Source: Streptomyces sp. CB02058
GTDB lineage: Bacteria; Actinomycetota; Actinomycetes; Streptomycetales; Streptomycetaceae
Reading direction: 5' to 3'
NCBI RefSeq assembly: GCF_001905505.1
Contig: NZ_LIPG01000001.1
Location: forward strand, 558,001-622,000
DNA length: 64,000 nt
In this document: in pieces, positions 27,292 through 37,510 of the stretch
Numbering within the stretch: position 1 is the first letter of the stretch
Layout: each line of letters starts with the position of its first letter
The notes under the pieces: generated by a model
The model's database searches: none
Told to the model about the DNA's origin: nothing
The model's input: only the letters and a program-made list of their open reading frames with translations
Translations under genes and position numbers: made by a program

Positions 27292-27804
27292 TCAGTGGCC
27301 GAGGGAGCCGGGCGTGTAGTGCCCGGGGGCCAGCCGGCAGGTCACGCCGAAGCGGTTCCAGGCGTTGATCACCGTGATCGTGGCGATCAGCTGGGCGAGC
27401 TCGGCCTCCTCGAAGTGGGCGGCGGCAGCGGCGTACACCTCGTCGGGGACGAAACCGTCGGTCAGGACCGTCACGGCCTCCGTCAGCTCGATCGCCGCGA
27501 GCTCCTTCTCCGTGTAGAAGTGGTGCGACTCCTGCCAGGCGCTGAGCTGGATGATCCGCTCGACGGACTCGCCCGCGGCGAGGGCGTCCTTCGTGTGCAT
27601 GTCCAGGCAGAGCGCGCAGTGGTTGAGCTGCGAGGCGCGGATCTTCACGAGCTCCAGCAGCGTCGGGTCGATTCCCTTACGGGCCGCGGCGTCCAGCCGG
27701 ACCATGGCCTTGTAGACCTCGGGAGCGAGCTTCGCCCACTCGAGGCGGGCGGGGTGCTCGGGGGCGCGGTCGGTGGGGGCGGTGGAGTGTGTCTGCGTCG
27801 TCAT
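27292..27804 (-). CDS. Carboxymuconolactone decarboxylase/AhpD-like protein
   Basis: 170 residues. The core has the AhpD thiol motif CALCLDMH (CxxC-xxx-H) preceded by LELVKIRASQLNH, which indicates a peroxidase-type helical protein more than a decarboxylase. Near the C-terminus, WNRFGV is typical. ATG 27804 is used; upstream codons run into the divergent promoter. Its start lies 47 nt from the start of a MocR-type regulator, a common pairing that suggests control by it. Confidence 0.88.
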   Translation of the reverse strand: MTTQTHSTAPTDRAPEHPARLEWAKLAPEVYKAMVRLDAAARKGIDPTLLELVKIRASQLNHCALCLDMHTKDALAAGESVERIIQLSAWQESHHFYTEKELAAIELTEAVTVLTDGFVPDEVYAAAAAHFEEAELAQLIATITVINAWNRFGVTCRLAPGHYTPGSLGH

Positions 27805-27851
27805 GCCTACGAAGCTAACCGCCGGGTGGCACACCGGTATGGTCCATTTCC

Positions 27852-29246
27852 ATGACAGATTCCTGGGCCGCTTTCGGCGCGGACCTGCACATCGAACCGG
27901 TCGGCGCCGGCCTGCGCAGTGGACTGATGAACGCGCTGCGGGAGGCCGTGCGCACCGGCCGGCTGGCGCCCGGCACCAGGCTGCCCTCGTCCCGCACGCT
28001 CGCCGCCGATCTGGGCGTCGCGCGCAACACCGTGGCCGACGCCTACGCCGAGCTGGTGGCGGAGGGCTGGCTCACCGCGCGGCAGGGCTCGGGGACCAGG
28101 GTCGCCCGGCGGGCCGCCGCCGCACCGGCGGCGGGGGCCCGGTCCAGGCCGGTGCGGCGGCGGCCCGCCCACAATCTGATGCCGGGCTCCCCCGACGTCT
28201 CCTCCTTCCCGCGCGCCGAGTGGCTGAAGGCGGCCAGGCGCGCGCTGACCGCCGCACCCGACGCGGCCTTCGGCTACGACGATCCGCGGGGCCGCGTCGA
28301 GCTCCGTACCGCGCTGGCGGACTATCTGGCGCGGGCGCGCGGGGTGTACGCGGACCCGGAGCGCATCGTGGTCTGCTCCGGCTTCGTCGACGGGCTCGCG
28401 CTGATGGGGAAGGTGCTGCGGCGCCACGGGGTGCGGGCCGCGGCCGTCGAGTCGTACGGGCTCGACATCCACTGGAACCTCCTGGTGGAGGCCGGGCTGA
28501 GCACCCCGTGCCTCCCGGTGGACGCGCACGGGGCCAGGACCGGCGAGCTGGGAGGGGCGGCCGGGGTGGGCGCGGTGCTGCTGACCCCTGCCCACCAGTT
28601 CCCCACGGGGGTCCCGCTCCACCCCGGCCGGCGGGCCGCGGCGGTCGACTGGGCGCGCTCCTCCGGCGGACTGATCCTGGAGGACGACTACGACGGCGAG
28701 TTCCGCTACGACCGCCAGCCGGTGGGCGCGCTCCAGGGGCTCGATCCCGAACGGGTCGTCTACCTGGGCACCGCCAGCAAGTCGCTGGCGCCGGGGCTCC
28801 GGCTGGCATGGATGGTCCTGCCGGAAGCCCTGGTGGACGAGGTGTGCGACGCGAAGGGCGGCCGGGAGTGGATGTCCGCCACGCCGGACCAGCTCACCCT
28901 CGCCGAGTTCATCAGGTCGGGGGCGTACGACCGGCATGTGCGGGCCATGCGGCTGCGCTACCGCCGCCGCCGTGACCAGCTCGTGGACGCGCTCGCCGAG
29001 CGGGCGCCGGACTTCCGGGTGAGCGGCATCGCGGCGGGGCTGCACGCCGTGCTCGAACTCCCCGAGGGCACCGAGCAGTCGGTGGTCCAGGCGGCCACCT
29101 GGCAGGGGCTCGCGCTGGAGCGGCTCGCCCGCTTCAGGCACCGGGACGCGGAGCCGGGCCGCGACGGACTGGTCATCGGCTACGGCACACCGTCCGACAG
29201 CGGCTGGGCGGGGGCGCTGGACGCGCTCTGCCGGGTGCTCCCCTAG
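27852..29246 (+). CDS. MocR/PdxR-type regulator (GntR-aminotransferase fusion)
   Basis: 464 residues. Residues about 15-90 are a GntR winged helix (GLMNALREAVRTGRLAPGTRLPSSRTLAADLGVARNTV). The rest is a fold-type I aminotransferase domain with ILEDDYDGEFRY and the PLP-lysine motif YLGTASKSLAPGLRLAWM. MocR proteins sense PLP or an amine-PLP adduct. The short divergent gap to the AhpD-like gene makes that operon its likely target. Which ligand it responds to is not visible. Confidence 0.9.
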   Translation: MTDSWAAFGADLHIEPVGAGLRSGLMNALREAVRTGRLAPGTRLPSSRTLAADLGVARNTVADAYAELVAEGWLTARQGSGTRVARRAAAAPAAGARSRPVRRRPAHNLMPGSPDVSSFPRAEWLKAARRALTAAPDAAFGYDDPRGRVELRTALADYLARARGVYADPERIVVCSGFVDGLALMGKVLRRHGVRAAAVESYGLDIHWNLLVEAGLSTPCLPVDAHGARTGELGGAAGVGAVLLTPAHQFPTGVPLHPGRRAAAVDWARSSGGLILEDDYDGEFRYDRQPVGALQGLDPERVVYLGTASKSLAPGLRLAWMVLPEALVDEVCDAKGGREWMSATPDQLTLAEFIRSGAYDRHVRAMRLRYRRRRDQLVDALAERAPDFRVSGIAAGLHAVLELPEGTEQSVVQAATWQGLALERLARFRHRDAEPGRDGLVIGYGTPSDSGWAGALDALCRVLP

Positions 29247-29393
29247 GGCCACTCCCCGTGGGAGGCGATGTCCGGATATGCGGGAGGCGTTCGGGGCACC
29301 CGGTTTCAGCCGAGTGAGTGAGGCATCTAATCTGACTGACGGTTCGCAGACGGACGGGCACCGGCTCGTGGATACGACGGGGGAGAACAGAAC

Positions 29394-29669
29394 ATGGACA
29401 GGCGCAAGCTGAGGTCGGGCACCGTGGTGCTCGGCGGCATGGGCGTACTCGCCGCGACGCTCACCGCGTGCGGATCGGAACCGGACGAGCGGTGCGTCGA
29501 CCCGGTGACCCGGGAGATCCTGCCGACGTACGAGTGCGAGGACAGCAGCGGCAGCGGCAAGTACTACTACGGCGGCAGCAGCAGCAAGAACCGTGTCTCC
29601 GGCGGCAGCTTCGACAAGTCGGCCGTCGACCGGGGCGGATTCGGCTCCTCCGGCTCCAGCGGCGGCTGA
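29394..29669 (+). CDS. Small lipoprotein, YgiB-like partner
   Basis: 91 residues. Signal peptide with lipobox LTAC (Cys26 by count), then a short mature part with two more Cys (RCVDP, YECED) and a Ser/Gly-rich tail containing KYYYGGSSSK. In position and style it matches the YgiB-type (UPF0441) protein found before YgiC-type ligases. The next gene starts 6 nt after the stop, so the two are co-translated. Function unknown. Confidence 0.75.
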   Translation: MDRRKLRSGTVVLGGMGVLAATLTACGSEPDERCVDPVTREILPTYECEDSSGSGKYYYGGSSSKNRVSGGSFDKSAVDRGGFGSSGSSGG

Positions 29670-29675
29670 GACCCC

Positions 29676-30863
29676 ATGGAACGCCGCACCACCGAGCCGC
29701 GGGCCGGCTGGCAGGAGACCGTCGAGGAGCAGGGGCTGATCTACCCCCTGACCCGCTACCCGGACGGAACTCTCCGCCCCTACTGGGACGAGAGCGCCTA
29801 CTACGTCTTCTCGCTGCCCGAGGTGGAGGCGCTCGAAGAGGTCGTGGAGGAGCTCCACGCGATGTGCCTGGCAGCCGCCGCGCACATCGTCGAGCACGAC
29901 CGCTTCGCCGAGCTCGGCATCACCGACCCCAGGCTGGCGCACCTGGTCGGCCAGTCCTGGCGTCGCCGTGCCGAACTGCCGTCCCTGTACGGGCGGTTCG
30001 ACCTGCGGTACGACGGGACCGGCCCGGCCAAGATGCTGGAGTACAACGCGGACACCCCCACCTCACTGGTGGAGGCGGCCAGCCCCCAGTGGTTCTGGAT
30101 GGAGGAGCGCTTCCCCGGCGCCGACCAGTGGAACTCCCTGCACGAGCGTCTCGTCGACGCCTGGAAGCGGCAGGCGCCCCTGCTGCCGCCGGGACCCCTG
30201 TACTTCGCGCACTCGGACGGCGACGAGCTGGGCGAGGACCTCATGACGGTCGCGTATCTGCGGGAGACCGCCGCGCAGGCCGGGATCGAGACCGAGGCGC
30301 TCTCCGTGGAACGGATCGGCTGGGACAGGCTGTCCCGCCGCTTCGTCGACGAGCGGCTCCGCTTCATCCGCGGCTGCTTCAAGCTGTACCCGTGGGAGTG
30401 GCTGACGACGGACCGCTTCGGACCGCATGTGCTGGACACCCTCGACAACGGCGGCGGCACCGGCAGCACCTGCTGGATCGAGCCCGCCTGGAAGATGCTG
30501 CTCTCCAACAAGGCGTTGCTGGCCATCCTCTGGGAGCTCTACCCCGGCCACCCCAACCTGCTGCCCTCCTATCTCGACGGCCCCCGCGAACTGGCCGCCG
30601 CGGACGGAGCGGGTTACGTCTCCAAGCCCCTGCTCGGCCGGGAGGGCGCGGGCGTCACCGTCCACGAACCGGGCGCCGCCCCGGTGACGCGCGACGAACC
30701 CTGCTGCTACCAGGAACTGGCACCGCTGCCCGACTTCTCGGGCAACCGTGTGGTGCTCGGCGCCTGGGTGGTCGGGGACGAGGCCGCCGGGCTCGGCATC
30801 CGGGAGTCGTCGGGCCTGGTCACGGACGAGTACGCCCGCTTCCTGCCCCACGTCATCCTCTGA
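29676..30863 (+). CDS. Glutathionylspermidine synthase-family ATP-grasp protein (YgiC-like)
   Basis: 395 residues, resembling E. coli YgiC: YWDESAYYVFSLPEVEALEEVVEELHAMC near the N-terminus, RFDLRYDGTGPAKMLEYNADTPTSL in the middle, and an ATP-grasp end with NKALLAILW, SKPLLGREGAGV and CYQEL. It lacks the amidase domain of full glutathionylspermidine synthetase. Actinobacteria generally lack glutathione, so the ligated substrates must be different; an amide ligase for another peptide or amine is inference. Partner of the lipoprotein upstream. Confidence 0.85.
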   Translation: MERRTTEPRAGWQETVEEQGLIYPLTRYPDGTLRPYWDESAYYVFSLPEVEALEEVVEELHAMCLAAAAHIVEHDRFAELGITDPRLAHLVGQSWRRRAELPSLYGRFDLRYDGTGPAKMLEYNADTPTSLVEAASPQWFWMEERFPGADQWNSLHERLVDAWKRQAPLLPPGPLYFAHSDGDELGEDLMTVAYLRETAAQAGIETEALSVERIGWDRLSRRFVDERLRFIRGCFKLYPWEWLTTDRFGPHVLDTLDNGGGTGSTCWIEPAWKMLLSNKALLAILWELYPGHPNLLPSYLDGPRELAAADGAGYVSKPLLGREGAGVTVHEPGAAPVTRDEPCCYQELAPLPDFSGNRVVLGAWVVGDEAAGLGIRESSGLVTDEYARFLPHVIL

Positions 30864-30940
30864 GCCCGGCGGCGGAGACCCGACGCAGCTCCGGTGGGCC
30901 CGCCGCTCCGGGGCGGCGTCGGGTGGGCCCACGGGCCCCC

Positions 30941-31002
30941 GCGGGCCCACCGGTCACGTCCACCGGCCCGGGCGGGCCCACCGGTCACGTCCACCGGCCC
31001 GG
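30941..31002. repeat. Perfect 31-bp tandem duplication
   Basis: 30941-30971 and 30972-31002 are identical 31-mers beginning GCGGGCCCACCGGTCACGTC, head to tail, in the short gap between convergent genes. Each unit contains GGGCCC and CCGGT blocks able to fold, so the array may also act as the terminator of both genes. Confidence 0.95.
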
Positions 31003-31016
31003 GCGCCCGGGCCCGC

Positions 31017-32222
31017 TCAGCCGGCCAGCACGTCCCGCAGCTGGTCCAGGCCCCATTCCAGGTCCTCCTTGCTGATCACCAGCGGCGGGGCGATCCGGAT
31101 CGTGGAGCCATGGGTGTCCTTGACCAGCACCCCGCGGTCCATCAGCTTCTCCGAGATCTCCCGGCCCGTCCCCAGCGCGGGGGCGATGTCGACCCCGGCC
31201 CACAACCCCCGGCCCCGCACGGCCTCCACGGCGCCGCCCCCGACGAGCAGTCCCAGCTCACGGTGGAGAAGATCACCCAGCTCGGTCGCGCGCTGCTGGA
31301 ACTCGCCGGTGCGCAGCATCGCGATCACCTCCAGGGCGACTGCGCAGGCCAGCGGGTTCCCGCCGAACGTGGAACCGTGCTCGCCCGGCCGGTAGACGCC
31401 CAGGACCGCGGCGGAGGACACCACGGCCGACACGGGCACCACGCCGCCGCCCAGCGCCTTGCCCAGCACATACATGTCGGGCACCACGCCCTCGTGCTCG
31501 CACGCGAAGGTCCGGCCCGTGCGGCCCAGCCCCGACTGGATCTCGTCCGCGAGGAACAGCACGTTCCGCTCGCGGGTCAGCTCCCGCACCCCGGCGAGAT
31601 AGCCCGGCGGCGGGACCAGCACCCCGGCCTCGCCCTGGATCGGCTCCATCAGCACGGCCACGGTGTTCTCGGTCATCGCGGCGGCGAGCGCGGTGAGGTC
31701 CCCGTACGGCACGATCTCGAAACCAGGGGTGTACGGGCCGAAGTCCGCCCGTGCCTCGTGGTCCGTGGAGAAGCTGATGACCGTGGTCGTCCTGCCGTGG
31801 AAGTTGTCGGCGGCGACGATGATCTTCGCCATGCCGTCCGGCACGCCCTTGACGCGGTAGCCCCACTTCCGGGCCGTCTTCACCGCCGTCTCCACGGCCT
31901 CCGCCCCGGTGTTCATGGGCAGGACCATCTCCATGCCGCAGAGCTCGGCCAGCTCCGTACAGAACTCGGCGAACCGGTCGTGGTGGAAGGCCCGTGAGGT
32001 CAGCGTCACGCGTTCCAGCTGGGCCTTGGCCGCGTCGATCAGACGCCGGTTGCGGTGCCCGAAGTTCAGCGCCGAGTAGCCGGCGAGCATGTCGAGGTAT
32101 CTGCGGCCCTCGACATCGGTCATCCAGGCGCCGTCCGCCGAGGCGACGACGAGCGGCAACGGGTGGTAGTTGTGCGCGCTGTGCGCCTCGGCGGAGGCGA
32201 TGGCGTTCTCCGTGGTCGACAC
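31017..32222 (-). CDS. rocD: Ornithine aminotransferase
   Basis: Converts ornithine and 2-oxoglutarate to glutamate semialdehyde and glutamate. 401 residues, usual length. NTGAEAVETAVKTARKW, FHGRTT, MEPIQGEAGV, LADEIQSGLGRTG and YVLGKALGGGVVPVSA (PLP lysine) are class III aminotransferase signatures; HNYHPLP near the start is characteristic of RocD. GTG 32222 has GGAGAT 4 nt upstream. No arginase or proline genes lie beside it here. Confidence 0.95.
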   Translation of the reverse strand: MSTTENAIASAEAHSAHNYHPLPLVVASADGAWMTDVEGRRYLDMLAGYSALNFGHRNRRLIDAAKAQLERVTLTSRAFHHDRFAEFCTELAELCGMEMVLPMNTGAEAVETAVKTARKWGYRVKGVPDGMAKIIVAADNFHGRTTTVISFSTDHEARADFGPYTPGFEIVPYGDLTALAAAMTENTVAVLMEPIQGEAGVLVPPPGYLAGVRELTRERNVLFLADEIQSGLGRTGRTFACEHEGVVPDMYVLGKALGGGVVPVSAVVSSAAVLGVYRPGEHGSTFGGNPLACAVALEVIAMLRTGEFQQRATELGDLLHRELGLLVGGGAVEAVRGRGLWAGVDIAPALGTGREISEKLMDRGVLVKDTHGSTIRIAPPLVISKEDLEWGLDQLRDVLAG

Positions 32223-32470
32223 GGGATCTCCGTTCGTCGTGCGGCGTGGGCGGGGGGTGGTGCCCACTTTGTATCGTCGGTCGGATCCGGGACGGGGAAA
32301 CCTCGCGCCGCGCGGCGCGCCCCCGCACGGCGCGTCCACGGGGGCGTCTCTCCCGTCTCCTTCGTCACACCGTCCGGCGCACACGGCCGGTGGCGGGGGC
32401 CCGGGCCGGGGGCGCTCGCCGTCCTCACATCTTTCCCGCACCGGCTGCCGGAGATCGGTTCGACACCTGA

Positions 32471-33496
<1,026 letters not shown>

Positions 33497-33586
33497 GTCC
33501 AAGGACCCTGGCGAGATCACGGCCGCAGGGGTCACACTGGCGTCGGGACGACCGAAAACCGACCATCGACGATTGAGGAGAACGAT

Positions 33587-34177
33587 GTGGGGACCGTAAC
33601 GCTTGGCGTTTCGATCGCGGTCCCGGAGCCTTACGGCAGCCTGCTCCAGGAGCGGCGCGCGAGCTTCGGGGACCCTGCCGCGAACGGCATCCCCACCCAC
33701 GTCACCCTCCTCCCGCCCACCGAGGCCGAGGCGGCCGACCTGCCGGCGATCGAGGCGCATCTTGCCCAGATCGCCACGGCCGGCCGCCCCTTCCCGATGC
33801 GGCTCTCCGGCACGGGCACCTTCCGCCCGCTCTCGCCGGTCGTCTACGTCCAGGTCGTCGAGGGCGCCTCGGCCTGCTCCTGGCTCCAGAAGCGGGTCAG
33901 GGACGCCTCGGGGCCCCTGGTGCGCGAGCTCCAGTTCCCGTACCACCCGCATGTGACCGTGGCGCACGGCATCGCGGAGGAGGCGATGGACCGCGCGTAC
34001 GAGGAGCTCTCCTCGTACGAGGCGGCCTGGACCTGCACCTCCTTCGCGCTGTACGAACAGGGCGCGGACAGCGTCTGGCGCAAGATCCACGAGTTCCCGT
34101 TCGGGGCCGGCGGCGGCGCGCCCGCCGTACCGGCCCAGGGCGGCAGCTCCGTGGACCAGCCGTCCCTGCACCCCTGA
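33587..34177 (+). CDS. 2'-5' RNA ligase/cyclic phosphodiesterase-like protein
   Basis: 196 residues of the 2H phosphoesterase fold with both His motifs: THVTLLPP (about residue 37) and HPHVTVAHG (about residue 122). Members join or cut 2',5' RNA bonds or cyclic phosphates; the in vivo substrate is usually unknown. GTG 33587 has GAGGAG 8 nt upstream. It follows trpS by 90 nt on the same strand, so cotranscription with a tRNA-charging gene is possible. The Pro/Gly/Ser tail is dispensable-looking. Confidence 0.85.
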   Translation: MGTVTLGVSIAVPEPYGSLLQERRASFGDPAANGIPTHVTLLPPTEAEAADLPAIEAHLAQIATAGRPFPMRLSGTGTFRPLSPVVYVQVVEGASACSWLQKRVRDASGPLVRELQFPYHPHVTVAHGIAEEAMDRAYEELSSYEAAWTCTSFALYEQGADSVWRKIHEFPFGAGGGAPAVPAQGGSSVDQPSLHP

Positions 34178-34217
34178 GCCCCGGCACCGGCCCGGTCCTG
34201 CCCGCCTCGGGAGCTCC

Positions 34218-34976
34218 CTAGCGCACCGGGAGCCGCCGGAACAGCGGGCGCGGCACATGCCGCAGGGCCGACATCACCACACGCAGCGCTCCGGGCACCC
34301 AGACCGTCTCGGAGCGCCGCCGCAGCCCCGTGACGATCGCGTCCGCGACCGCGCCCGGGGTGGTCGCGAGCGGTGCCTCCTCCCGCCCCGCCGTCATGCG
34401 TGAGCGCACGAATCCGGGGCGTACGACCATCACGTGCACCCCGGTCCCGTGCAGCGCGTCGCCCAGCCCCTGCGCGAAGACGTCCAGGCCCGCCTTGCTG
34501 GAGCCGTAGATGAAGTCGGCGCGCCGGGCCCGCTCGCCCGCCACCGACGAGAGCACCACCAGTGAGCCGTGCCCCTGCGCCTGGAGTGCGCCGGCGCACA
34601 CCAGGCCCGCCGAGACCGCCCCCGTGTAGTTGGTCTGCGCCACCCGGACCGCGGAGAGCGGCTCCTCCTCGTCGCGCGCCTGGTCGCCCAGGACACCGAA
34701 GGCCAGCAGGACCATGTCGATGTCGCCGTCGGTGAAGAGCTTCCCGAGCACCTCCTCGTGCGAACCGGAGTCCAGCGCGTCGAAGGCGACCGTACGGACG
34801 TCCGCGCCCAGTTCGCGCAGCTCGGCGGCGGCCCGCTCCAGCCCGGGGGACGGCCGCCCGGCCAGCCGCACGGTCCTGGTGCGGCGGGCGATCAGCCGTC
34901 GCGCGGTGGCCAGCCCGATCTCCGAGGCGCCGCCGAGGATGAGCAGGGACTGCGGGGCACCGAAGGCGTCCTTCAC
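34218..34976 (-). CDS. dprE2: DprE2-like short-chain reductase
   Basis: 252 residues. Short-chain dehydrogenase with GGASEIGLATARRL (NAD loop), SSVAGERARRADFIYGSSKAG (catalytic Ser, Tyr, Lys) and VRPGFVRSRMT. In mycobacteria DprE2 reduces the keto intermediate made by DprE1 to decaprenylphosphoryl arabinose. The DprE1 homologue lies directly upstream (66-nt gap, same strand), which supports the pairing. Streptomyces does not build arabinogalactan, so the product here is uncertain. Confidence 0.85.
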   Translation of the reverse strand: MKDAFGAPQSLLILGGASEIGLATARRLIARRTRTVRLAGRPSPGLERAAAELRELGADVRTVAFDALDSGSHEEVLGKLFTDGDIDMVLLAFGVLGDQARDEEEPLSAVRVAQTNYTGAVSAGLVCAGALQAQGHGSLVVLSSVAGERARRADFIYGSSKAGLDVFAQGLGDALHGTGVHVMVVRPGFVRSRMTAGREEAPLATTPGAVADAIVTGLRRRSETVWVPGALRVVMSALRHVPRPLFRRLPVR

Positions 34977-35042
34977 GGGGTGACTCCTAGCTGGCAGAGC
35001 GGTGGGGAGGGGTGGAGCGGACGGGCGGGGCCGCCCGGCGGA

Positions 35043-36392
35043 TCAGAGCGCGAGACGGCGGGACAGGTCGGACCGGAAGGCCCCCGTCGGGTCCAGCTCC
35101 TGGCGCAGGGCCCGGAAGGAGGCCAGCCGGGGGTACATCACTTCGAGCAGGCTGGGCCGCAGCCGCGCGTCCTTCGCCAGGCAGACCCGCCCGCCCGCTG
35201 CCGCCACCTCCTCGTCGAACCCGTCCAGCAGGCGCGCGAGGCCCGGCAGGCCGGCGGGCAGCCCGAAGGAGAGCGTCCAGCCGGGCGTGGGGAACGAGAG
35301 CCAGCCGGGCCCCGCCTCGCCGAACCTCTTGAGCACGGCGTGGAAGGCGGGACAGCGGCGCGCGGCGATCTGCCGGACGATGCGGTGCAGGGTCTCCTCG
35401 TGGCCGTGCCCGAGGGTGAACTGGTACTGGAGGACGCCGCCACGGCCCGGGGCGCGGCTCCACCGGGGAGCGGCGTCCAGCGGGTGCAGGAAGGCGGAGA
35501 TCCGCTGGAGCTCCCCGGTCCGTACGGCGGGCGTGCCCCGGTGGCGGAGCTCGTGCAGGAACGCCTCGGCCACCCGTCCCGCCAGGCCCCCGGGCAGGAG
35601 CGCGGAGGCCTTCGGCAGGCCTCCGGGACGGAACGCGAGCGCTGTGCGCCGGGCGTGCGCCGGGAGCGCGTCCAGAGGAACATGCGCCCCCCTCGTCACG
35701 ACGGCGCGTCCGGTGGCCCTGCCGCGTGCCAGCAGATCGACCCGGGCCGCCGCGTACGGCGTGTTCGCCCCGCACGCGGCGAGCCGCGCCAGCGCCTCGT
35801 CCAGGTCGGCCGCCCGCGCGGTGTCGACCGACATCAGCGAGGTGGTGACGGGACGCAGGGCGAGGGTGGCGGAGAGGATCACCCCGGTCAGCCCCAGACC
35901 ACCCGCCGTCGCGTCGAACAGGTCGGTGCCCGGCAGGACCGTGCGGACCCCGCCGTCGGCGGTCAGCAGCTCCAGGGAGCGCACATGCCGTGTGAAGGAG
36001 CCGGAGTACGGGTGGTTCCTGCCGTGGACGTCCGAGCCGATCGCCCCGCCGACGGTCACATGGCGGGTCGCCGGGGTGACCGGGACGAACCAGCCGAGCG
36101 GGAGCAGCGCCTCCATCAGCCGGTGGAGGCTGACCCCGGCGTCGCAGACCACCGTCCCCGCGACGGTGTCGACCGTGTGGATGCGGTCCAGCGCCGTCAT
36201 GTCGACCACGGAGCCGCCCGCGTTCTGTGCCGCGTCACCGTGGGCGCGGCCCAGCCCCCGGGCGACGACACCACGGGGCCCGCGGCCCCGCACCGCGACG
36301 GCGGCGTCCTCGTACGTACGGGGGCGGAACCGCACGGCGGTCGTCGGGGAGGTGCGGCCCCAGCCGGTCAAGGACACCGTGTCGACAGACAT
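35043..36392 (-). CDS. dprE1: DprE1-like FAD-dependent oxidase
   Basis: 449 residues. Oxidises the 2'-OH of a polyprenyl-phosphate pentose in mycobacteria. FAD-binding oxidoreductase domain with ARGLGRAHGDAAQNAGGSVVDMT and TVGGAIGSDVHGRNH (matching the FAD-contact His of M. tuberculosis). The C-terminal substrate domain ends LAKDARLRPSLLEVMYPR, whose Lys407 matches Lys418. The residue aligned with the benzothiazinone-target Cys387 is Ser375 (FPTPGWTLSFGL). Membrane association and substrate are inferred. Head gene of a two-gene operon with dprE2. Confidence 0.88.
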   Translation of the reverse strand: MSVDTVSLTGWGRTSPTTAVRFRPRTYEDAAVAVRGRGPRGVVARGLGRAHGDAAQNAGGSVVDMTALDRIHTVDTVAGTVVCDAGVSLHRLMEALLPLGWFVPVTPATRHVTVGGAIGSDVHGRNHPYSGSFTRHVRSLELLTADGGVRTVLPGTDLFDATAGGLGLTGVILSATLALRPVTTSLMSVDTARAADLDEALARLAACGANTPYAAARVDLLARGRATGRAVVTRGAHVPLDALPAHARRTALAFRPGGLPKASALLPGGLAGRVAEAFLHELRHRGTPAVRTGELQRISAFLHPLDAAPRWSRAPGRGGVLQYQFTLGHGHEETLHRIVRQIAARRCPAFHAVLKRFGEAGPGWLSFPTPGWTLSFGLPAGLPGLARLLDGFDEEVAAAGGRVCLAKDARLRPSLLEVMYPRLASFRALRQELDPTGAFRSDLSRRLAL

Positions 36393-36520
36393 GGTCGTGA
36401 CCGTATCGCCAGAGAAAACCCTTTTGAGGGATTTGTTACAGCACTCACCGAAATGGGTGATTGCTGATCCAGGAGGCCCCCGACGCCGGTTTTCCGCGTC
36501 CGGAAGGGTACGCGTACGTC

Positions 36521-37510
36521 ATGGACTGGCTGAAGAATCTTCCCGTCATCGGGCCGCTCGTCGCTCGGCTGATGGAGACGCACGCCTGGCGCTCCTACGA
36601 GACCCTGGAACGGGTCCACTGGAGCAGGCTCGCCGCTGCGATCACCTTTCTCAGCTTCCTCGCGCTCTTCCCGCTGATCGCGGTGGGCGCCGCGATCGGC
36701 GCCGCGCTGCTCTCCCAGGCGCAGCTCGACACGATCGAGGACAAGCTCGCCGAGCAGGTGCCCGGCATCTCGGACCAGCTCGGCATCGACAACCTCGTGG
36801 CCCACGCGGGCACGGTGGGTGTGGTCGCCGGTGCGCTGCTGCTCTTCACCGGCATCGGCTGGGTCGGCTCCATGAGGGACTGCCTGCGTGCCGTGTGGGA
36901 GAAGGACGACGTGGACGAGGGCAATCCGGTCGTCCGCAAGCTCAAGGACGCCGGTCTGCTGTTCGGCCTCGGCGGCGCCGTCCTCGCGACGCTCGCCGTC
37001 TCCACCGTCGCCTCGACCGCCATCGGCTGGACGGCCGACCGGCTGGGCATCCCCGAGGACGGCGCCGGCGGGATGCTGCTCCAGGCCGCCGCCGTGGTGG
37101 TGGCGGTCCTCGCGGACTTCCTGATCCTGCTCTACCTGCTGACGCTGCTCCCGGGCGTGGAGCCGCCGCGCCGCCGTCTGATCGTGGCCGGGCTGGTCGG
37201 CGCGGTCGGGTTCGAACTGCTCAAGCTGCTGCTCGGCAGCTATATGAGGGACGTCGCGTCGAAGAGCATGTACGGCGCCTTCGGCGTGCCGGTCGCGCTC
37301 CTCCTGTGGATCAACTTCAGCGCCAAGCTGCTGCTGGTCTGCGCCGCATGGACGGCGACGCCCAGCAAGGAGGAGCCCGCGGAGAAGGCGGAGCCCGAGG
37401 AGGACGGGCGGCCCGGAGGGGACGGGAGGAGCGCGAACGACGGCGGTGGGAAGGGCGTCAGCGACGCGGAAGGCGGCGCACCAGGTCCGGCAGCGGCCAG
37501 CGCCGGTTGA
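36521..37510 (+). CDS. YihY/virulence factor BrkB family membrane protein
   Basis: 329 residues. Six hydrophobic segments start with AAAITFLSFLALFPLIAVGAAIGAAL; the family motif SMYGAFGVPVALLLWINFSAKLLLV is near residue 245. A Glu/Gly/Lys-rich disordered tail of about 45 residues ends the protein. ATG 36521 opens MDWLKNLPVIGPL, the usual start of Streptomyces members; TTG 36461 is in frame but unlikely. Divergent from dprE1. Function of the family is not settled. Converges on the carboxypeptidase gene, which it overlaps by 53 nt in antisense. Confidence 0.85.
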   Translation: MDWLKNLPVIGPLVARLMETHAWRSYETLERVHWSRLAAAITFLSFLALFPLIAVGAAIGAALLSQAQLDTIEDKLAEQVPGISDQLGIDNLVAHAGTVGVVAGALLLFTGIGWVGSMRDCLRAVWEKDDVDEGNPVVRKLKDAGLLFGLGGAVLATLAVSTVASTAIGWTADRLGIPEDGAGGMLLQAAAVVVAVLADFLILLYLLTLLPGVEPPRRRLIVAGLVGAVGFELLKLLLGSYMRDVASKSMYGAFGVPVALLLWINFSAKLLLVCAAWTATPSKEEPAEKAEPEEDGRPGGDGRSANDGGGKGVSDAEGGAPGPAAASAG

